Assembly: GCA_022711765.1 (NCBI GenBank)
Contig: JAKLEB010000001.1
Location: 561,186 to 625,185, forward strand
DNA length: 64,000 nucleotides
Source of the DNA: Candidatus Krumholzibacteriota bacterium
Lineage (GTDB): Bacteria; Krumholzibacteriota; Krumholzibacteriia; LZORAL124-64-63
Direction: 5' to 3'
Shown: one piece after another, positions 1 through 9,321 of the stretch
Position numbering within the stretch: the first letter of the stretch is position 1
Layout of the letters: each line of letters starts with the position of its first letter
Notes under the pieces: generated by a model
What the model was told of the DNA's origin: nothing
The model's database searches: none
Seen by the model: the letters and a program-made list of their open reading frames with translations, nothing else
Position numbers and translations under genes: made by a program

Positions 1-390
1 AGCCAGTCGCGGGCGCAGGCGACGATCGTCGACTCCATCGACCGCAAGACGAACAAGTTCCTGGTCGAGTACCACAAGAAGCTCGCGATCCCGTTCGCGT
101 GCCTCGTGTTCGCCCTGGTGGGGGTCCCGATGGCGGTCTCGACCAGCCGCAGCGGCCGCGGCGTCTCGATCAGCCTGGCCATGCTGGTGTACCTGGTCTA
201 CTACCTCTGCCTGGTCGGCGGCGAGAAGCTGTCGGACCGCGGCATGCTCGACCCGGCGCTCGCCATGTGGTCGGGTAATCTCCTGCTGCTGGGCGGTGGC
301 ATCCCGCTCTTCAGCCGGGCCGTCCGCGAGACGTCGTACCTCCAGCTGCCGTGGCCGCCCCGCCGGCGAGCGGCCGGGACGTCCGCATGA
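1..390 (+). CDS. lptF: LptF/LptG-family LPS export permease, C-terminal part
   Basis: This is the last 129 residues of a YjgP/YjgQ-type permease; the start lies outside the window. These inner-membrane subunits pair with LptB to extract LPS and push it to the periplasmic bridge. The fragment begins in a stretch ending EYHKKLAIPFACLVFALVG, the conserved segment leading into the C-terminal membrane helices, followed by two or three more hydrophobic segments. The stop codon overlaps the next permease gene in an ATGA junction, the usual lptF-lptG arrangement. Calling this one F rather than G rests only on its being first in the pair. Confidence 0.85.
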   Translation, partial: SQSRAQATIVDSIDRKTNKFLVEYHKKLAIPFACLVFALVGVPMAVSTSRSGRGVSISLAMLVYLVYYLCLVGGEKLSDRGMLDPALAMWSGNLLLLGGGIPLFSRAVRETSYLQLPWPPRRRAAGTSA

Positions 391-1460
391 AGATCTTCGA
401 GCGCCTCATCCTGGGCAACTTCCTGCGCTACCTCATGTATACCCTCGCGGGGTCGTTCATCCTCTTCACGCTCGTCGACCTCTTCGACCACCTGGGGAGC
501 TTCATCGACAACCACGCAACGGCTTCGATGACCTTGCGGTACTACCTCTACAAGGGCGCCTGGATCATCGACCAGGTCCTGCCGATCGCCGTGCTCATGG
601 CGACCCTGTTCACGATCGGCAGCATGTCCCGCTACCTCGAGCTGACCGCGCTCTACGCCTGCGGCCTGTCTCTGCTGCGGATCGCACGCCCGCTGCTGAT
701 CGCGGGCGTCGTGCTGACCGTCGGCGCGCTCGCCTGGCGGGAGTACGTGCTCCCGGAGGCGAACGTCCGCAAGTGGCAGGTCTGGGAGGTGGAGATCCAC
801 AAGAAGGCCGAGCGGCTCCGGCCGACTCGGCAGATCACCGCGACCGGCCCGGACGGCCGGCTCTACTACGCCCGCAAGTACGATCCCAACACCCAGGTCG
901 TCACCGGGTTGAAGGTGCTGACGCTCGCGGGGCCGGCCGTCGTCGAGCGCATCGACGCCGAGCGCGCCGAGTGGGACGGCCAGCACTGGCGACTCCAGCA
1001 GGGGACGCGCCGGAGCTTCCGGCAGGATCAGGAGACGATCGAGTCGTTCGCGACGCTCGACGCCACCGATCTCGCGATCACCCCGGGCGGCCTCTACCGC
1101 ACCCAGGTACGACAGGAGAACATGAACATCCGCCAGCTCGCGGAGCACCGCAAGCTGCTCGCCCAGACGGGCGGCGATCCCACCGCCACCGAGGTCGACA
1201 TCCAGTTCCAGCTCGCGTTCCCCCTCGTGAACCTGATCGTCGTCTGCCTGGGCGTGGTCCTCGCGTCGGGACCCCGCAGGACCACGGTCGCGTCCGGATT
1301 CGGGCTGACCATGCTCGTCGGCTTCGGCTACTACTTGCTGATGATGTTCGGGCGCTCGCTCGGCCATACCGGAGTCCTGCCGGCGGTGGGAGCCGGCTGG
1401 GCCGGGAACGTCGTCTACGCGGCAGCGACCTGGCTCCTCTACCTCCGCGCGCGCCGTTGA
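387..1460 (+). CDS. lptG: LPS export permease LptG
   Basis: A 357-residue inner-membrane permease of the LptF/LptG family, which with LptB2 and LptC extracts LPS from the inner membrane. It has N-terminal membrane helices beginning near MKIFERLILGNFLRYL, a periplasmic beta-jellyroll region in the middle (roughly 130-260), and three C-terminal helices (FPLVNLIVVCLGVVLASG and following). The ATG at 387 overlaps the upstream stop (ATGA) and gives the expected N-terminus; an in-frame start further upstream would only add a non-conserved tail inside lptF. Its partners lptB and lptC are about 13 kb away on the other strand. Confidence 0.9.
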   Translation: MKIFERLILGNFLRYLMYTLAGSFILFTLVDLFDHLGSFIDNHATASMTLRYYLYKGAWIIDQVLPIAVLMATLFTIGSMSRYLELTALYACGLSLLRIARPLLIAGVVLTVGALAWREYVLPEANVRKWQVWEVEIHKKAERLRPTRQITATGPDGRLYYARKYDPNTQVVTGLKVLTLAGPAVVERIDAERAEWDGQHWRLQQGTRRSFRQDQETIESFATLDATDLAITPGGLYRTQVRQENMNIRQLAEHRKLLAQTGGDPTATEVDIQFQLAFPLVNLIVVCLGVVLASGPRRTTVASGFGLTMLVGFGYYLLMMFGRSLGHTGVLPAVGAGWAGNVVYAAATWLLYLRARR

Positions 1461-1483
1461 GAACCCGGTTTTCCCTGGACTCC

Positions 1484-1510
1484 TTGCCCGGCAGATCCTA
1501 GGTTTATACA
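1484..1510 (+). promoter_or_regulatory. Possible sigma-70 promoter for the PKD lipoprotein gene
   Basis: TTGCCC (1484-1489) and TATACA (1505-1510) are separated by 15 bases, about 90 bases upstream of the lipoprotein start. The -10 box is good, but the spacer is short and the -35 imperfect, so this is a weak prediction. The 134-base gap after lptG holds nothing else that I can recognise. Confidence 0.3.
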
Positions 1511-1597
1511 TTGATGTGGCCTTGGCTTACCTGAGCGGCGCCGGGGGGGTACGCCCGCCCGGGCCAGTCGCGCCAGCACCTGCACCCGGAGCCGGTG

Positions 1598-3139
1598 ATG
1601 CCAATGAGAAAGCTCGGTCTGATCCTGTTTCTGGCCGCCCTGGCCGCCCTCTTCGTGGCTGGCTGCGGCGAAGACGACTCCAAGCCGGTCATCACCCGGC
1701 TGTACGCCAGCGAGACCTGCGGCGTCGCGCCCCTGCGCGTGGACTTCCGGGCGGACGTCTCGGGCGGCAAGCCGCTCGCGGACCCGACCGGCGGCAACGC
1801 CTGGTTGCGGATCGTCTGGGATTTCGGCGATGGCCACGGGATCGACAACGGCACCTCGATCGCCTACCACGAGTTCGCGGACACCGGCACCTTCAACGTC
1901 ACCGTGACCGCCGAGGACGACAACGGCGAACGCGCGAGCCGCAGCATCGCGATCACCGTCATCGCGGACAGCCTGGGCATCCAGGCCTTCAGCCGGATCG
2001 ACGGTGAACCGGGCGACGAGATCGCCGCCTGCCGGCCGATCGAGTTCTACACCGTCGGCAACCTCTGCGGATTCGATCCCGACGTCGATTCCTACGAGCG
2101 ATTCATCTTCCGCTGGGAAATCGGCGATTCGGTCTACACGGGGACGAATCCGTTCCACGCCTTCGCACCGGTGGACGTGGGCGACCAGGATATCCACGTC
2201 GTCATCGAGGATCCGATCCGTTCGATCACCCGCCGCGACACCGTCTTCGTGAACGTGCTCGCGAGCCCCGGCGCCGACCTTTCCCTCGAAGCGGACTGGC
2301 TAGGCAGCCCGCAGCCCACCGCCGAGGACACGCTCCGTCGCGACGTGCCCGGGTTCCCGGAAACGATGCCCTACACCGTGACCGTCAGCAATGCCGGCCC
2401 TGCCGACGCCTACAACGTCGGCGTACGCGGCTCGTTCCCGAGCGATCCCCAGCTCTACTTCATCGACCAGGTCCAGACCGACGGCTCGTTCTACTACGAT
2501 GCGTCGGCGGCCGCCAACCGGTACTGGCTCTGGGTCCTCCCGGTGCTGCCCGCCGGCTCCTCGGAAACCGTCGACGTCACGTTCGGCCTCGATCTCGGCG
2601 ATGAGCGGGACGACTACCTGTTCGCCACCGCGATCGAACCGTACGCATGCGACACCATCCCGGCCAACAACCAGGCGGCGCCGGTGCTCCACATCGAGTC
2701 GGCGCCGTCGGATCTCTCGGTGTCCACCGACTGGCTGTCGAACGAAGTCGACCCGACGAGCGGTCCGGACCTCGTCCACGTCGTGGCAGCATTCCCCGAC
2801 ACCCTGACCTACTCGGTGGATATTCGCAACGACGGCCCGAGCGCGGCGTGGGACCTGGTCCTGTCGGGCGAGATTCCCACCAGCTCTCAGCTGCACTTCC
2901 TGTCCGCGAACACCTTCGGCATCGGCGTGTTCGCCTTCGACCCCGACACCTCGAGCTGGACCTGGACCCTGACGCGCGTCGGCCGCGGCATCGTGACCAT
3001 CGACCTCAACCTCCGCCTGACCACCGCCAATCCCGGCCAGCTCTACGAATTCCCCACGACCTTGAGCGTGGAGCCCGATGACCCGACGCCCGACGACCAC
3101 GACGCCCTCGCCAGCCTGTTCATCCTCGCGGTGCCCTAG
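1598..3139 (+). CDS. Lipoprotein with PKD domain and two DUF11-like repeats
   Basis: A 513-residue exported lipoprotein of unknown function. A lipoprotein signal peptide ends at a lipobox (LFVAGC, Cys23). A PKD domain follows, with the typical WDFGDG motif near residue 74. Two tandem repeats start with ADLSLEADW (about 228) and SDLSVSTDW (about 366), each followed by a YTV/YSV..N.GP.{2}A pattern that recalls DUF11/CARDB-type beta domains. Starts at 1595 (GTG), 1598 and 1604 are all in frame; GGAG at 1588-1591 sits best for 1598. Such proteins are usually surface adhesins or structural modules, but no specific role is visible. A terminator follows directly. Confidence 0.75.
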   Translation: MPMRKLGLILFLAALAALFVAGCGEDDSKPVITRLYASETCGVAPLRVDFRADVSGGKPLADPTGGNAWLRIVWDFGDGHGIDNGTSIAYHEFADTGTFNVTVTAEDDNGERASRSIAITVIADSLGIQAFSRIDGEPGDEIAACRPIEFYTVGNLCGFDPDVDSYERFIFRWEIGDSVYTGTNPFHAFAPVDVGDQDIHVVIEDPIRSITRRDTVFVNVLASPGADLSLEADWLGSPQPTAEDTLRRDVPGFPETMPYTVTVSNAGPADAYNVGVRGSFPSDPQLYFIDQVQTDGSFYYDASAAANRYWLWVLPVLPAGSSETVDVTFGLDLGDERDDYLFATAIEPYACDTIPANNQAAPVLHIESAPSDLSVSTDWLSNEVDPTSGPDLVHVVAAFPDTLTYSVDIRNDGPSAAWDLVLSGEIPTSSQLHFLSANTFGIGVFAFDPDTSSWTWTLTRVGRGIVTIDLNLRLTTANPGQLYEFPTTLSVEPDDPTPDDHDALASLFILAVP

Positions 3140-3200
3140 GCCGGGCGAGACCGGAAACCCGCGCATCCAGCGGGACGATTCCCGGGGATGACGACAACGA

Positions 3201-3235
3201 CAACGAGCCCCCGCCGATCCGGCGGGGGCTCGTTG
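3201..3235. terminator. Strong hairpin terminator between convergent genes
   Basis: A perfect 15-bp stem (3201-3215 with 3221-3235) and five-base loop lie between the lipoprotein stop and the metK stop, which converge. There is no run of T on either side, so it may work as a bidirectional barrier or need Rho help, but position and stability make a termination role very likely. Confidence 0.8.
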
Positions 3236-3254
3236 CGTCCCGGTCACGGCGGAT

Positions 3255-4400
3255 TCAGCCGACGGCCCGCTGCAGCTCGGCCACCATGTCGGTCTGCTCC
3301 CACGTGAAGCCGCCCTCCTCGCGACCGAAGTGTCCGTACGCCGCGGTGCGCTTGAAGACGGGCTTGCGCAGGTCGAGGCGGCTGATGATCCCGCGCGGCG
3401 TCAGATCGAAGACCTTGCGCACCGCCTGGGTGAGCCGCGCGTCCGGGGCCTTGCCGGTGCCGAACGTCTCGACCATGACCGAGACCGGCTCCGCGACGCC
3501 GATCGCGTAGGCGACCTGGAGCTGGCAGCGGGACGCGAGCCCGGCGGCCACCAGGTTCTTGGCGACCCACCGCGCCGCATAGCAGGCGGAGCGGTCGACC
3601 TTGGTCGGGTCCTTGCCGCTGAAGGCGCCGCCGCCGTGCGACGCCATGCCGCCGTAGGTGTCGACGATGATCTTGCGACCGGTCAGACCGGTGTCGCCCC
3701 GCGGGCCGCCGATCACGAACTTCCCAGTCGGATTGACGTGCGAGGTGTAGCCGTCCCACGCCACGTCGAACTCGCGCAGGATGGGCTCGATGACGTGATG
3801 CCGCATGGCGGCGGTGATCTCGTCGTGGGTGACGTCGGGATCGTGCTGGGTGGCGATCACGACGGTGTCGATGCGTACGGGCCGGTGGTTTTCGTACTCC
3901 ACGGTCACCTGGGTCTTGCCGTCCGGGCGCACCCACGGCAGCGTCCCGTTCTTGCGCACCTTCGCGAGCCGCGCCGCTAGCCGGTGGGCGACCGTGATCG
4001 GCAGCGGCATCAGGACCGCCGTCTCCGCGGTGGCATAGCCGAACATGAGGCCCTGGTCACCGGCGCCGCCGGTGTCGACGCCCAGGGCGATGTCCGGCGA
4101 CTGCTCGTCGATCGCCGTGAGGACCGCGCAGGTAGTGCCGTCGAACCCGTACTCGCAGCTCGTGTAGCCGATCTCGCGGATCGTCTGCCGCACCAGCCGG
4201 GGCAGATCCACGTACGTCCTGGTCGTGATCTCGCCGGCGAGCAACGCGACGCCGGTCGTCACCAGGGTCTCGCAGGCCACGCGTCCGGCCGGGTCCTCGG
4301 CCAAGATGGCGTCGACGACCGCGTCCGAGATCTGGTCCGCGACCTTGTCGGGGTGCCCCTCGGTCACCGATTCGCTGGTGAACAGGTAGCGCTCGCTCAT
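3255..4400 (-). CDS. metK: S-adenosylmethionine synthetase
   Basis: A 381-residue cytosolic enzyme that makes S-adenosylmethionine from methionine and ATP. It has the family hallmarks: [19 protein letters not shown] at the N-terminus, [12 protein letters not shown] near 115, and the P-loop-like [16 protein letters not shown] with the active-site lysine. Length matches the bacterial family. The ATG at 4400 has AGGAG just upstream and overlaps the stop of the nucleotidyltransferase gene (ATGA), so metK is the last gene of the long minus-strand cluster. Confidence 0.97.
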   Translation of the reverse strand: MSERYLFTSESVTEGHPDKVADQISDAVVDAILAEDPAGRVACETLVTTGVALLAGEITTRTYVDLPRLVRQTIREIGYTSCEYGFDGTTCAVLTAIDEQSPDIALGVDTGGAGDQGLMFGYATAETAVLMPLPITVAHRLAARLAKVRKNGTLPWVRPDGKTQVTVEYENHRPVRIDTVVIATQHDPDVTHDEITAAMRHHVIEPILREFDVAWDGYTSHVNPTGKFVIGGPRGDTGLTGRKIIVDTYGGMASHGGGAFSGKDPTKVDRSACYAARWVAKNLVAAGLASRCQLQVAYAIGVAEPVSVMVETFGTGKAPDARLTQAVRKVFDLTPRGIISRLDLRKPVFKRTAAYGHFGREEGGFTWEQTDMVAELQRAVG

Positions 4401-5362
4401 CGTTGCTCCTTTGCGGTCAGCTCGCAATAATCGCCGAGGTTGATCGAGCCCGTGACCCCTTCGACGAGGCACGCCTCACCCACCAGGCTATGGGTCAGCC
4501 GGCACCGGCGCAGCACGCTGCCGGCGCCGATGACGGCGTCGGCGATGTCGCAGTGGTCGACCACGACGCCGGGACCGAGGCTCACGTGGGGTCCGAGCCT
4601 AGAATGGTCCACGCGGGCCGTGGGATCAAGGTAGCAGGAGTCGCCGCCGGCAGCAGCCTGCCGATCGAGCAGCACCCGGTTCGTCTCGAGCCAGGTGTCG
4701 GCCTTGCCGCAATCGTACCAGTCGGCGACCGGTACCGTGCGAAAGACATGGCCGGCCTCGAGCATCAACTGCAAACCGTCGGTCAACTGGAACTCGCCGC
4801 GCGTGCGGCGATCCTCGCGCACCAGCCGCTCCAGGGCGGCGAAGAGCGCCACGCTGTCGCGCAGGAGGTAGGCCCCCACGATCGCGAGGTTGCTGGGCGG
4901 CACCTCGGGCTTCTCCACGAAGCCGGTCACCCGCTGGCCGTCCTGGACCACCACGCCAAAGCGGCGCGGATCCGCGACCTCGCGCACGGCGATCAGGTTG
5001 TCCGGGCACTGCAGGAGCGCGCGGTAATCCGCCTTCAGGATGGTGTCGCCGAGCACGCAGAAGAACGGCTGGTCGTCGACGGCTTCCCGGGCCGTCCAGA
5101 TCGCGTGGCCGAGGCCGAGCCGGCGCTCCTGGTCCACGTACGCGATGGCCAGCTCGGGGCGGTTGGCGGCGAACCACTCGCGCACGACCTGGCCTTGATA
5201 GCCGACGATCAGGATGAAGCCGTCGATCCCGGCTTCCGCCAGGTCGTCGACGATGTGAGCCAGGATCGGCCGGCCGGCGACCGGCAGCAGGGCCTTGGGC
5301 TTGTTGAGGGTGTGGGGGCGCAGCCGGGTGCCGACGCCCGCGGCGGGGATGACGGCCTTCAT
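4397..5362 (-). CDS. Sugar-1-phosphate nucleotidyltransferase with left-handed beta-helix tail
   Basis: A 321-residue NTP-transferase of the glucose-1-phosphate thymidylyl/uridylyltransferase group. The N-terminal Rossmann domain carries the nucleotide-binding signature [20 protein letters not shown] and the lysine region [12 protein letters not shown] hexapeptide-type tail follows from about residue 245 (repeated hydrophobic-G/D turns), as in the long RmlA-like archaeal/bacterial enzymes. It should activate a hexose-1-phosphate to an NDP-sugar for LPS or glycan synthesis. Whether the nucleotide is dTTP or UTP cannot be decided here. It sits directly after the hexose-phosphate isomerase, consistent with channelling PTS-derived sugar into glycan precursors. 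Confidence 0.82.
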   Translation of the reverse strand: MKAVIPAAGVGTRLRPHTLNKPKALLPVAGRPILAHIVDDLAEAGIDGFILIVGYQGQVVREWFAANRPELAIAYVDQERRLGLGHAIWTAREAVDDQPFFCVLGDTILKADYRALLQCPDNLIAVREVADPRRFGVVVQDGQRVTGFVEKPEVPPSNLAIVGAYLLRDSVALFAALERLVREDRRTRGEFQLTDGLQLMLEAGHVFRTVPVADWYDCGKADTWLETNRVLLDRQAAAGGDSCYLDPTARVDHSRLGPHVSLGPGVVVDHCDIADAVIGAGSVLRRCRLTHSLVGEACLVEGVTGSINLGDYCELTAKEQR

Positions 5363-5377
5363 GCGGACACTCCTGCG

Positions 5378-6436
5378 CTAGCGATCGCGCAGCCGCGCCT
5401 TGAGAGCGTCGATGCGCGCGATCGGCACCGGATCGACGTTCCCGATCACCGCGAGGTGGGCGCTGACCAAGTCGCCGAACAGGATCAGGCCCAGGCTGCG
5501 GGCGAGCCGGCTCGGGCCATGAGCGATCACCTGATGTACGCCGGCGAACTGGTCGGCCAGCAGATCCAGGGTGGCTTCGACGCGCAGCGCGTCGGCGCCG
5601 GACTCGTCGGCGCCGCGCAGCGCCACCAGCGCGAACTGGCCGCGCCGAGCGGGGGGCAGGTTCCAGCCGACGATCTCGTTGTGGACGAGCTCGGGAAAGC
5701 TCGCGACGTGGCCGGCCGTCTTGGCGTTCTCGTTGAGCTGCGCCAGGAGGCGGCGGCCGGCGCCGTGGGCTTCGCGACCGGAAGTGTAGATCACGACGAA
5801 TCGATCGGCCAGGCTTTTCGCGAGCGCCAGCGCCCGGGGCTCGCCCAGCACCGCGCCGCCGGGATCGCGCGCGAGTCCGCCGCCCTCCAGGTGATCGCAC
5901 GCGGCAGCGATCTCGAGGGAGGGATCAGGCAAGAGGTCGAGGCGCGCGAGAACGTGCAGGAGCGCGCCCAGGGCCGCGCCCAGCGCCGTGCGCGGCGGCT
6001 GGCCGCCCGGCACGACCACGGCGGGAAAGCCCGGTCCGCCGTCTTCGCCGCGAGCGGCCGACAGCAACGGTCCGCCGCTCGTGACGGCCACGACCGGACA
6101 GCCGCGGCCGCGCGCTGCGGCGAGCGCCGCGAGGGTCTCCGCCGTCGCGCCCGAGTAGCTGCAGGCGACGACCAGGGTCGACGGGCCGGCCCAGGCCGGC
6201 AGGCCGGCGTCGCGCCAGACCCGGACCGGGACGGCGAGCCCGGGCCAGTCGTCGGCCACGACGCTGCCCGCCATGGCCGACCCGCCCATGCCGCAGATCA
6301 GCACCTGGGCCGGCCGCTCGCGCGGCGGCCGCACGGTGTCCAGGCCGGGCAAGCGGCCGCTTTGCCGCAACTGGCCGGGCAGACCGGCGATCCAGGCGAA
6401 CATCCGGCGCTGGCCGGTGGCCGGCGACCGGCTCAT
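5378..6436 (-). CDS. Bifunctional phosphoglucose/phosphomannose isomerase (SIS domain)
   Basis: A 352-residue SIS-domain enzyme of the archaeal/bacterial Pgi/Pmi type, interconverting glucose-6-P or mannose-6-P with fructose-6-P. Key motifs are GMGGSAMAG near 50 (SIS phosphate binding), CSYSGATAETL near 92, and SFPELVHNEIVGW near 240, whose histidine and glutamate are typical of the PF10432-type C-terminal half. The ATG at 6436 overlaps the ptsI stop (ATGA). Sitting straight after the mannose-family PTS, it is the likely next step for the phosphorylated hexose. Confidence 0.85.
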   Translation of the reverse strand: MSRSPATGQRRMFAWIAGLPGQLRQSGRLPGLDTVRPPRERPAQVLICGMGGSAMAGSVVADDWPGLAVPVRVWRDAGLPAWAGPSTLVVACSYSGATAETLAALAAARGRGCPVVAVTSGGPLLSAARGEDGGPGFPAVVVPGGQPPRTALGAALGALLHVLARLDLLPDPSLEIAAACDHLEGGGLARDPGGAVLGEPRALALAKSLADRFVVIYTSGREAHGAGRRLLAQLNENAKTAGHVASFPELVHNEIVGWNLPPARRGQFALVALRGADESGADALRVEATLDLLADQFAGVHQVIAHGPSRLARSLGLILFGDLVSAHLAVIGNVDPVPIARIDALKARLRDR

Positions 6437-8190
6437 GAGGCGGTCTCCCCCGGTTCGCGGCTCCGCTTGCGCTCGGCGACGTAGGCCGCCAGCCAGGCGT
6501 CGGTCTCGTCCGCGGTGGCGAGCTCCAGGAGCGTGTCGACGACGCGGCGGGCCTCGCTGAACGCGGTCCAGCGGATGACCTGCTTGATCTTCGGCAACGC
6601 CGCGCTGTGCATGCTGATCTCGTCGAGGCCCAGGCCGAGGAGCACCTCGGCGAGACGGGTCTCCGAGCCCATCTCCCCGCACAGGCCGACCCAGATGCCG
6701 GCCGCGTGCCCGGCGTCCACGACGTGGCGGATCGCGCGCAGGATGGCCGGATGCAGGGGGCGGTAGAGGTACGAGACCCGCCGATTGCCGCGGTCCATGG
6801 CCAGCGTGTACTGGATCAGGTCGTTCGAGCCGATGCTCATGAACGCGCACTCGCGCGCCAGGAGGTCCGCGACCGCCGCCGCCGACGGCGTCTCGACCAT
6901 GATGCCGACGGGCATGTCGGCGGCGTACGGCCGGCCCTCGCGCTGCAGCTCCGCGCGCGCCTCCTCGCAGATCGCGAGCGCGGCCCGCAGTTCCTCGACG
7001 CCGGTGATCATCGGGAACATGAGATGGGCCGGACCGGCGGCGCCCGCGCGGTAGACGGCGCGGATCTGGGTCTTGAACAGACCGAGGTTCGAGAGCGAGA
7101 AGCGGATGCCGCGCCAGCCGAGGAACGGGTTGTACTCGCGCTTGGCGCCGAGGTAATCGGAGACCTTGTCGCCGCCGACGTCCAGGGTCCGGAAGACGAC
7201 CGGCCGCCCCGCGAGGCGCTGGACGACGCGGGTGTAGAGCTTGACCTGGTCCTCCTCGCTGGGAATGTCCCGGTGCTGGAAATACAGATACTCGGTGCGC
7301 AGCAGGCCGACGCCCTCGGCGCCGCGCGCCAGGGCCTCGTCGAGCTCCACCGGCAGCTCGATGTTCGTCGCCATGCGGACCCGCCGGCCGTCGGGCGTCT
7401 CGGCCGGCAGGTCGCGCAGGTAATCGAGCTTCCGGCTGACCGTGATCTGCTGCTGTTTGAGCGTGAGCAGGCGGTCGCGCGTCTCCGGATCCGGCTCGGC
7501 GATGAGCCGACCGACGTTGCCGTCGACCGCGACGGTCGTGCCCGCGGGAAGCTGGCTGGCGACGCCGCCGAGCCCGCAGACCGCGGGGATTCCCAGGCTG
7601 CGCGCCAGGATCGCCACGTGGCTGGTGCTGCCGCCCTCGTCCGTGACGAAACCGAGCACCAGGTCGCGGTCGAGGGCGGCGGTCTCGCTCGGCACGAGAT
7701 CGCGCGCCGCCACGACGGCAGCCTCGGTCCACGGCGGCTCCGCGACGGCCGTCTCGTTCAGGAAGGCCCGCTGGACCCGGTCCTCGAGGTCGCGCAGGTC
7801 GGCGATGCGCTCGCGCAGCGACTGCTCCTGCAGACCGTTGAACTGCAGCACGATGTCGGCGATGGCCTTGGCGAACGCCGCCTCCGCGTTCACGAGCTGG
7901 GTGCGGATCCTGGACAGCGTGGCGTCCCAGACCAGCTCGTCCTCCAGCATCAAGAGCTGGCTGTCGAGGATCGCGGCCTCGTCGTGGCCCAGCTCGCGGG
8001 CCAGCTTGTCGCGCAGCTCGGTGAGTTCGCGGCGGGCGTGCGCCACCGCGGCCTCGAAACGATCCCGCTCCCCGGCGACCTCGTCCGGGCCGATGCTGCG
8101 CCGCTGGATGCGGACCTGGGCGCGCCGGAACTGGCGCACCGGTCCGACCGCGTAGCCGGGAGCCGCCGGGATGCCGCTGAACTCGCGCAC
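6433..8190 (-). CDS. ptsI: PTS Enzyme I (phosphoenolpyruvate-protein phosphotransferase)
   Basis: A 585-residue cytosolic Enzyme I, which passes phosphate from PEP to HPr. The phospho-accepting His191 lies in GGSTSHVAI. The PEP-binding barrel is intact, with LLRTEYLY, FRTLDVGGDK, GIMVETPSA, SIGSNDLIQYT and the GLCGEMG cysteine motif. Length is normal for the family. The start is GTG at 8190, one base after the HPr stop. The gene is complete and should be active. It couples the EIIA-D genes upstream to glycolytic PEP. Confidence 0.96.
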   Translation of the reverse strand: MREFSGIPAAPGYAVGPVRQFRRAQVRIQRRSIGPDEVAGERDRFEAAVAHARRELTELRDKLARELGHDEAAILDSQLLMLEDELVWDATLSRIRTQLVNAEAAFAKAIADIVLQFNGLQEQSLRERIADLRDLEDRVQRAFLNETAVAEPPWTEAAVVAARDLVPSETAALDRDLVLGFVTDEGGSTSHVAILARSLGIPAVCGLGGVASQLPAGTTVAVDGNVGRLIAEPDPETRDRLLTLKQQQITVSRKLDYLRDLPAETPDGRRVRMATNIELPVELDEALARGAEGVGLLRTEYLYFQHRDIPSEEDQVKLYTRVVQRLAGRPVVFRTLDVGGDKVSDYLGAKREYNPFLGWRGIRFSLSNLGLFKTQIRAVYRAGAAGPAHLMFPMITGVEELRAALAICEEARAELQREGRPYAADMPVGIMVETPSAAAVADLLARECAFMSIGSNDLIQYTLAMDRGNRRVSYLYRPLHPAILRAIRHVVDAGHAAGIWVGLCGEMGSETRLAEVLLGLGLDEISMHSAALPKIKQVIRWTAFSEARRVVDTLLELATADETDAWLAAYVAERKRSREPGETAS

Positions 8191-8191
8191 G

Positions 8192-8470
8192 TCAGGCCAC
8201 GTCCTCGGGATGCGCGAGCTCGACGCCGATCAGCTGCACGAGCCGCGCCAGCGCCTCGGTCTCGTCGACGCCGTTGCACTCGATCTCGACCTCGGCGCCG
8301 AATTCGGCCGCCAGGCTCGCCACCCCCATGATGCTCTTCGCGTTGGCCGCGCGTCCCTGGTACCGGATGGTGACCTCGGACTGGAACAGCTTAGTCAACT
8401 TCACGATCCGGCCGGCCGCTCGCAGGTGGAAGCCCACGGGGTCGGCGACCGTCGTCCGCGCAGTCCTCAA
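8192..8470 (-). CDS. ptsH: HPr phosphocarrier protein
   Basis: A 92-residue HPr. His15, phosphorylated by Enzyme I, and Arg17 lie in GFHLRAA. Ser46, the HPr kinase target, lies in NAKSIMG, so both classical phosphorylation sites are kept at their textbook positions. The usual Pro18 after HxR is replaced by alanine and the preceding residues differ from the common GLHARPA. The start is a TTG at 8470 with AAGGG about seven bases upstream; no ATG or GTG gives the conserved N-terminus. With hprK nearby, phospho-Ser46 regulation is expected. Confidence 0.93.
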   Translation of the reverse strand: MRTARTTVADPVGFHLRAAGRIVKLTKLFQSEVTIRYQGRAANAKSIMGVASLAAEFGAEVEIECNGVDETEALARLVQLIGVELAHPEDVA

Positions 8471-8522
8471 TTCATCGCCCTTCGCTCGTGGCCGACCGCG
8501 ATCGGCGCGGCGGCCGGCAAAC

Positions 8523-9320
8523 TCATGCGACCGGCAGCACCATGGCCAGTCCCACCGCGACCGCGAGGGCCAGCAGGAGCTGGACCTCGCCCGGCGCCTT
8601 CTGGCGCACCAGATGCGGCACGGCGAAACCGGCGATCACCGCGCCGAGCGTCTTGCCGGCCCCGACCTGCGGCCCCAGGTCCACGGCGCTGGCGATGTAA
8701 CACCCGACCAGGAGCCCCGTCAAGACCAGCGCCGCCGAGCGGCTGCCCGCGATCGCGCGGTGCCAGGCCGGACGCGCCAGGACGTCCACCACGTCGGGAC
8801 CGCGGCCGAATCCGAGCGCGAGGCCGCGCCGGCGCAGGTCGAGCTGAGCCAGCGTGAAGACGGCCAGCAGGCCGAGGACCGTCTCCCACCGGCCGAGGCA
8901 AGCGAGCCCGCAGCACGCCAGCATCAGGGTCGGCCTCAGGCCGAGCCAGAAGAGCTGATCGCCGAGGGAGCCGCAGGCGCGCGCGAGCGCGTCGCGGATC
9001 CCCGCCACCTGGCGATCGCCGACCGCCCGGCCAGCCTGCCGGTCGCTCTCCAGGCGCAGGAGCCCGCCGATGACGAAGGTCGACAGGTACGGGTTCGTGT
9101 TGAAGAACCCGTAGTAGCGCCTGCAGATCCGCCTCAGTTCGTCGGGGGCGAGCCGCTGCTGCTCGAGCCACGGCACCAGGCTGACGAGCAGTCCGAGATT
9201 CTGCATCCGCTGGTCGTTCCACGAGGCCTGAAGGGTCAGGCTCCGCAAGAGGACGCGACGCGCGAGCGTCGGCGCCATCGCCGCCCGCCCCGGAGTCTCC
9301 AGCCGCCCCGACCGTTCCAC
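8523..9320 (-). CDS. PTS mannose/fructose/sorbose-family IID component
   Basis: A 265-residue membrane component of a mannose-class PTS permease (ManZ/SorM family). The N-terminal soluble helices contain LLRSLTLQASWNDQRMQNLG, the characteristic start of EIID. The FFNTNPYLSTFVIGG segment is also typical. Hydrophobic segments in the C-terminal half include the last about 25 residues. It forms the translocating channel with IIC. The start is GTG at 9320, one base after the IIC stop. Sugar specificity cannot be read from sequence alone. Confidence 0.92.
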   Translation of the reverse strand: MERSGRLETPGRAAMAPTLARRVLLRSLTLQASWNDQRMQNLGLLVSLVPWLEQQRLAPDELRRICRRYYGFFNTNPYLSTFVIGGLLRLESDRQAGRAVGDRQVAGIRDALARACGSLGDQLFWLGLRPTLMLACCGLACLGRWETVLGLLAVFTLAQLDLRRRGLALGFGRGPDVVDVLARPAWHRAIAGSRSAALVLTGLLVGCYIASAVDLGPQVGAGKTLGAVIAGFAVPHLVRQKAPGEVQLLLALAVAVGLAMVLPVA

Positions 9321-9321
9321 G

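Noticed and set aside
4403..6484. A 693-codon open frame on the plus strand opposite the nucleotidyltransferase and isomerase genes
   Set aside because: Translation is low-complexity, Arg/Ala/Gly/Asp-rich and matches nothing. It is the antisense frame left open by the GC-rich third positions of the real genes.
8467..9222. Minus-strand frame overlapping EIID and ending at ptsH
   Set aside because: It has no family similarity and an Arg/Ala/Pro composition. The EIID frame on the same strand is clearly the coding one.
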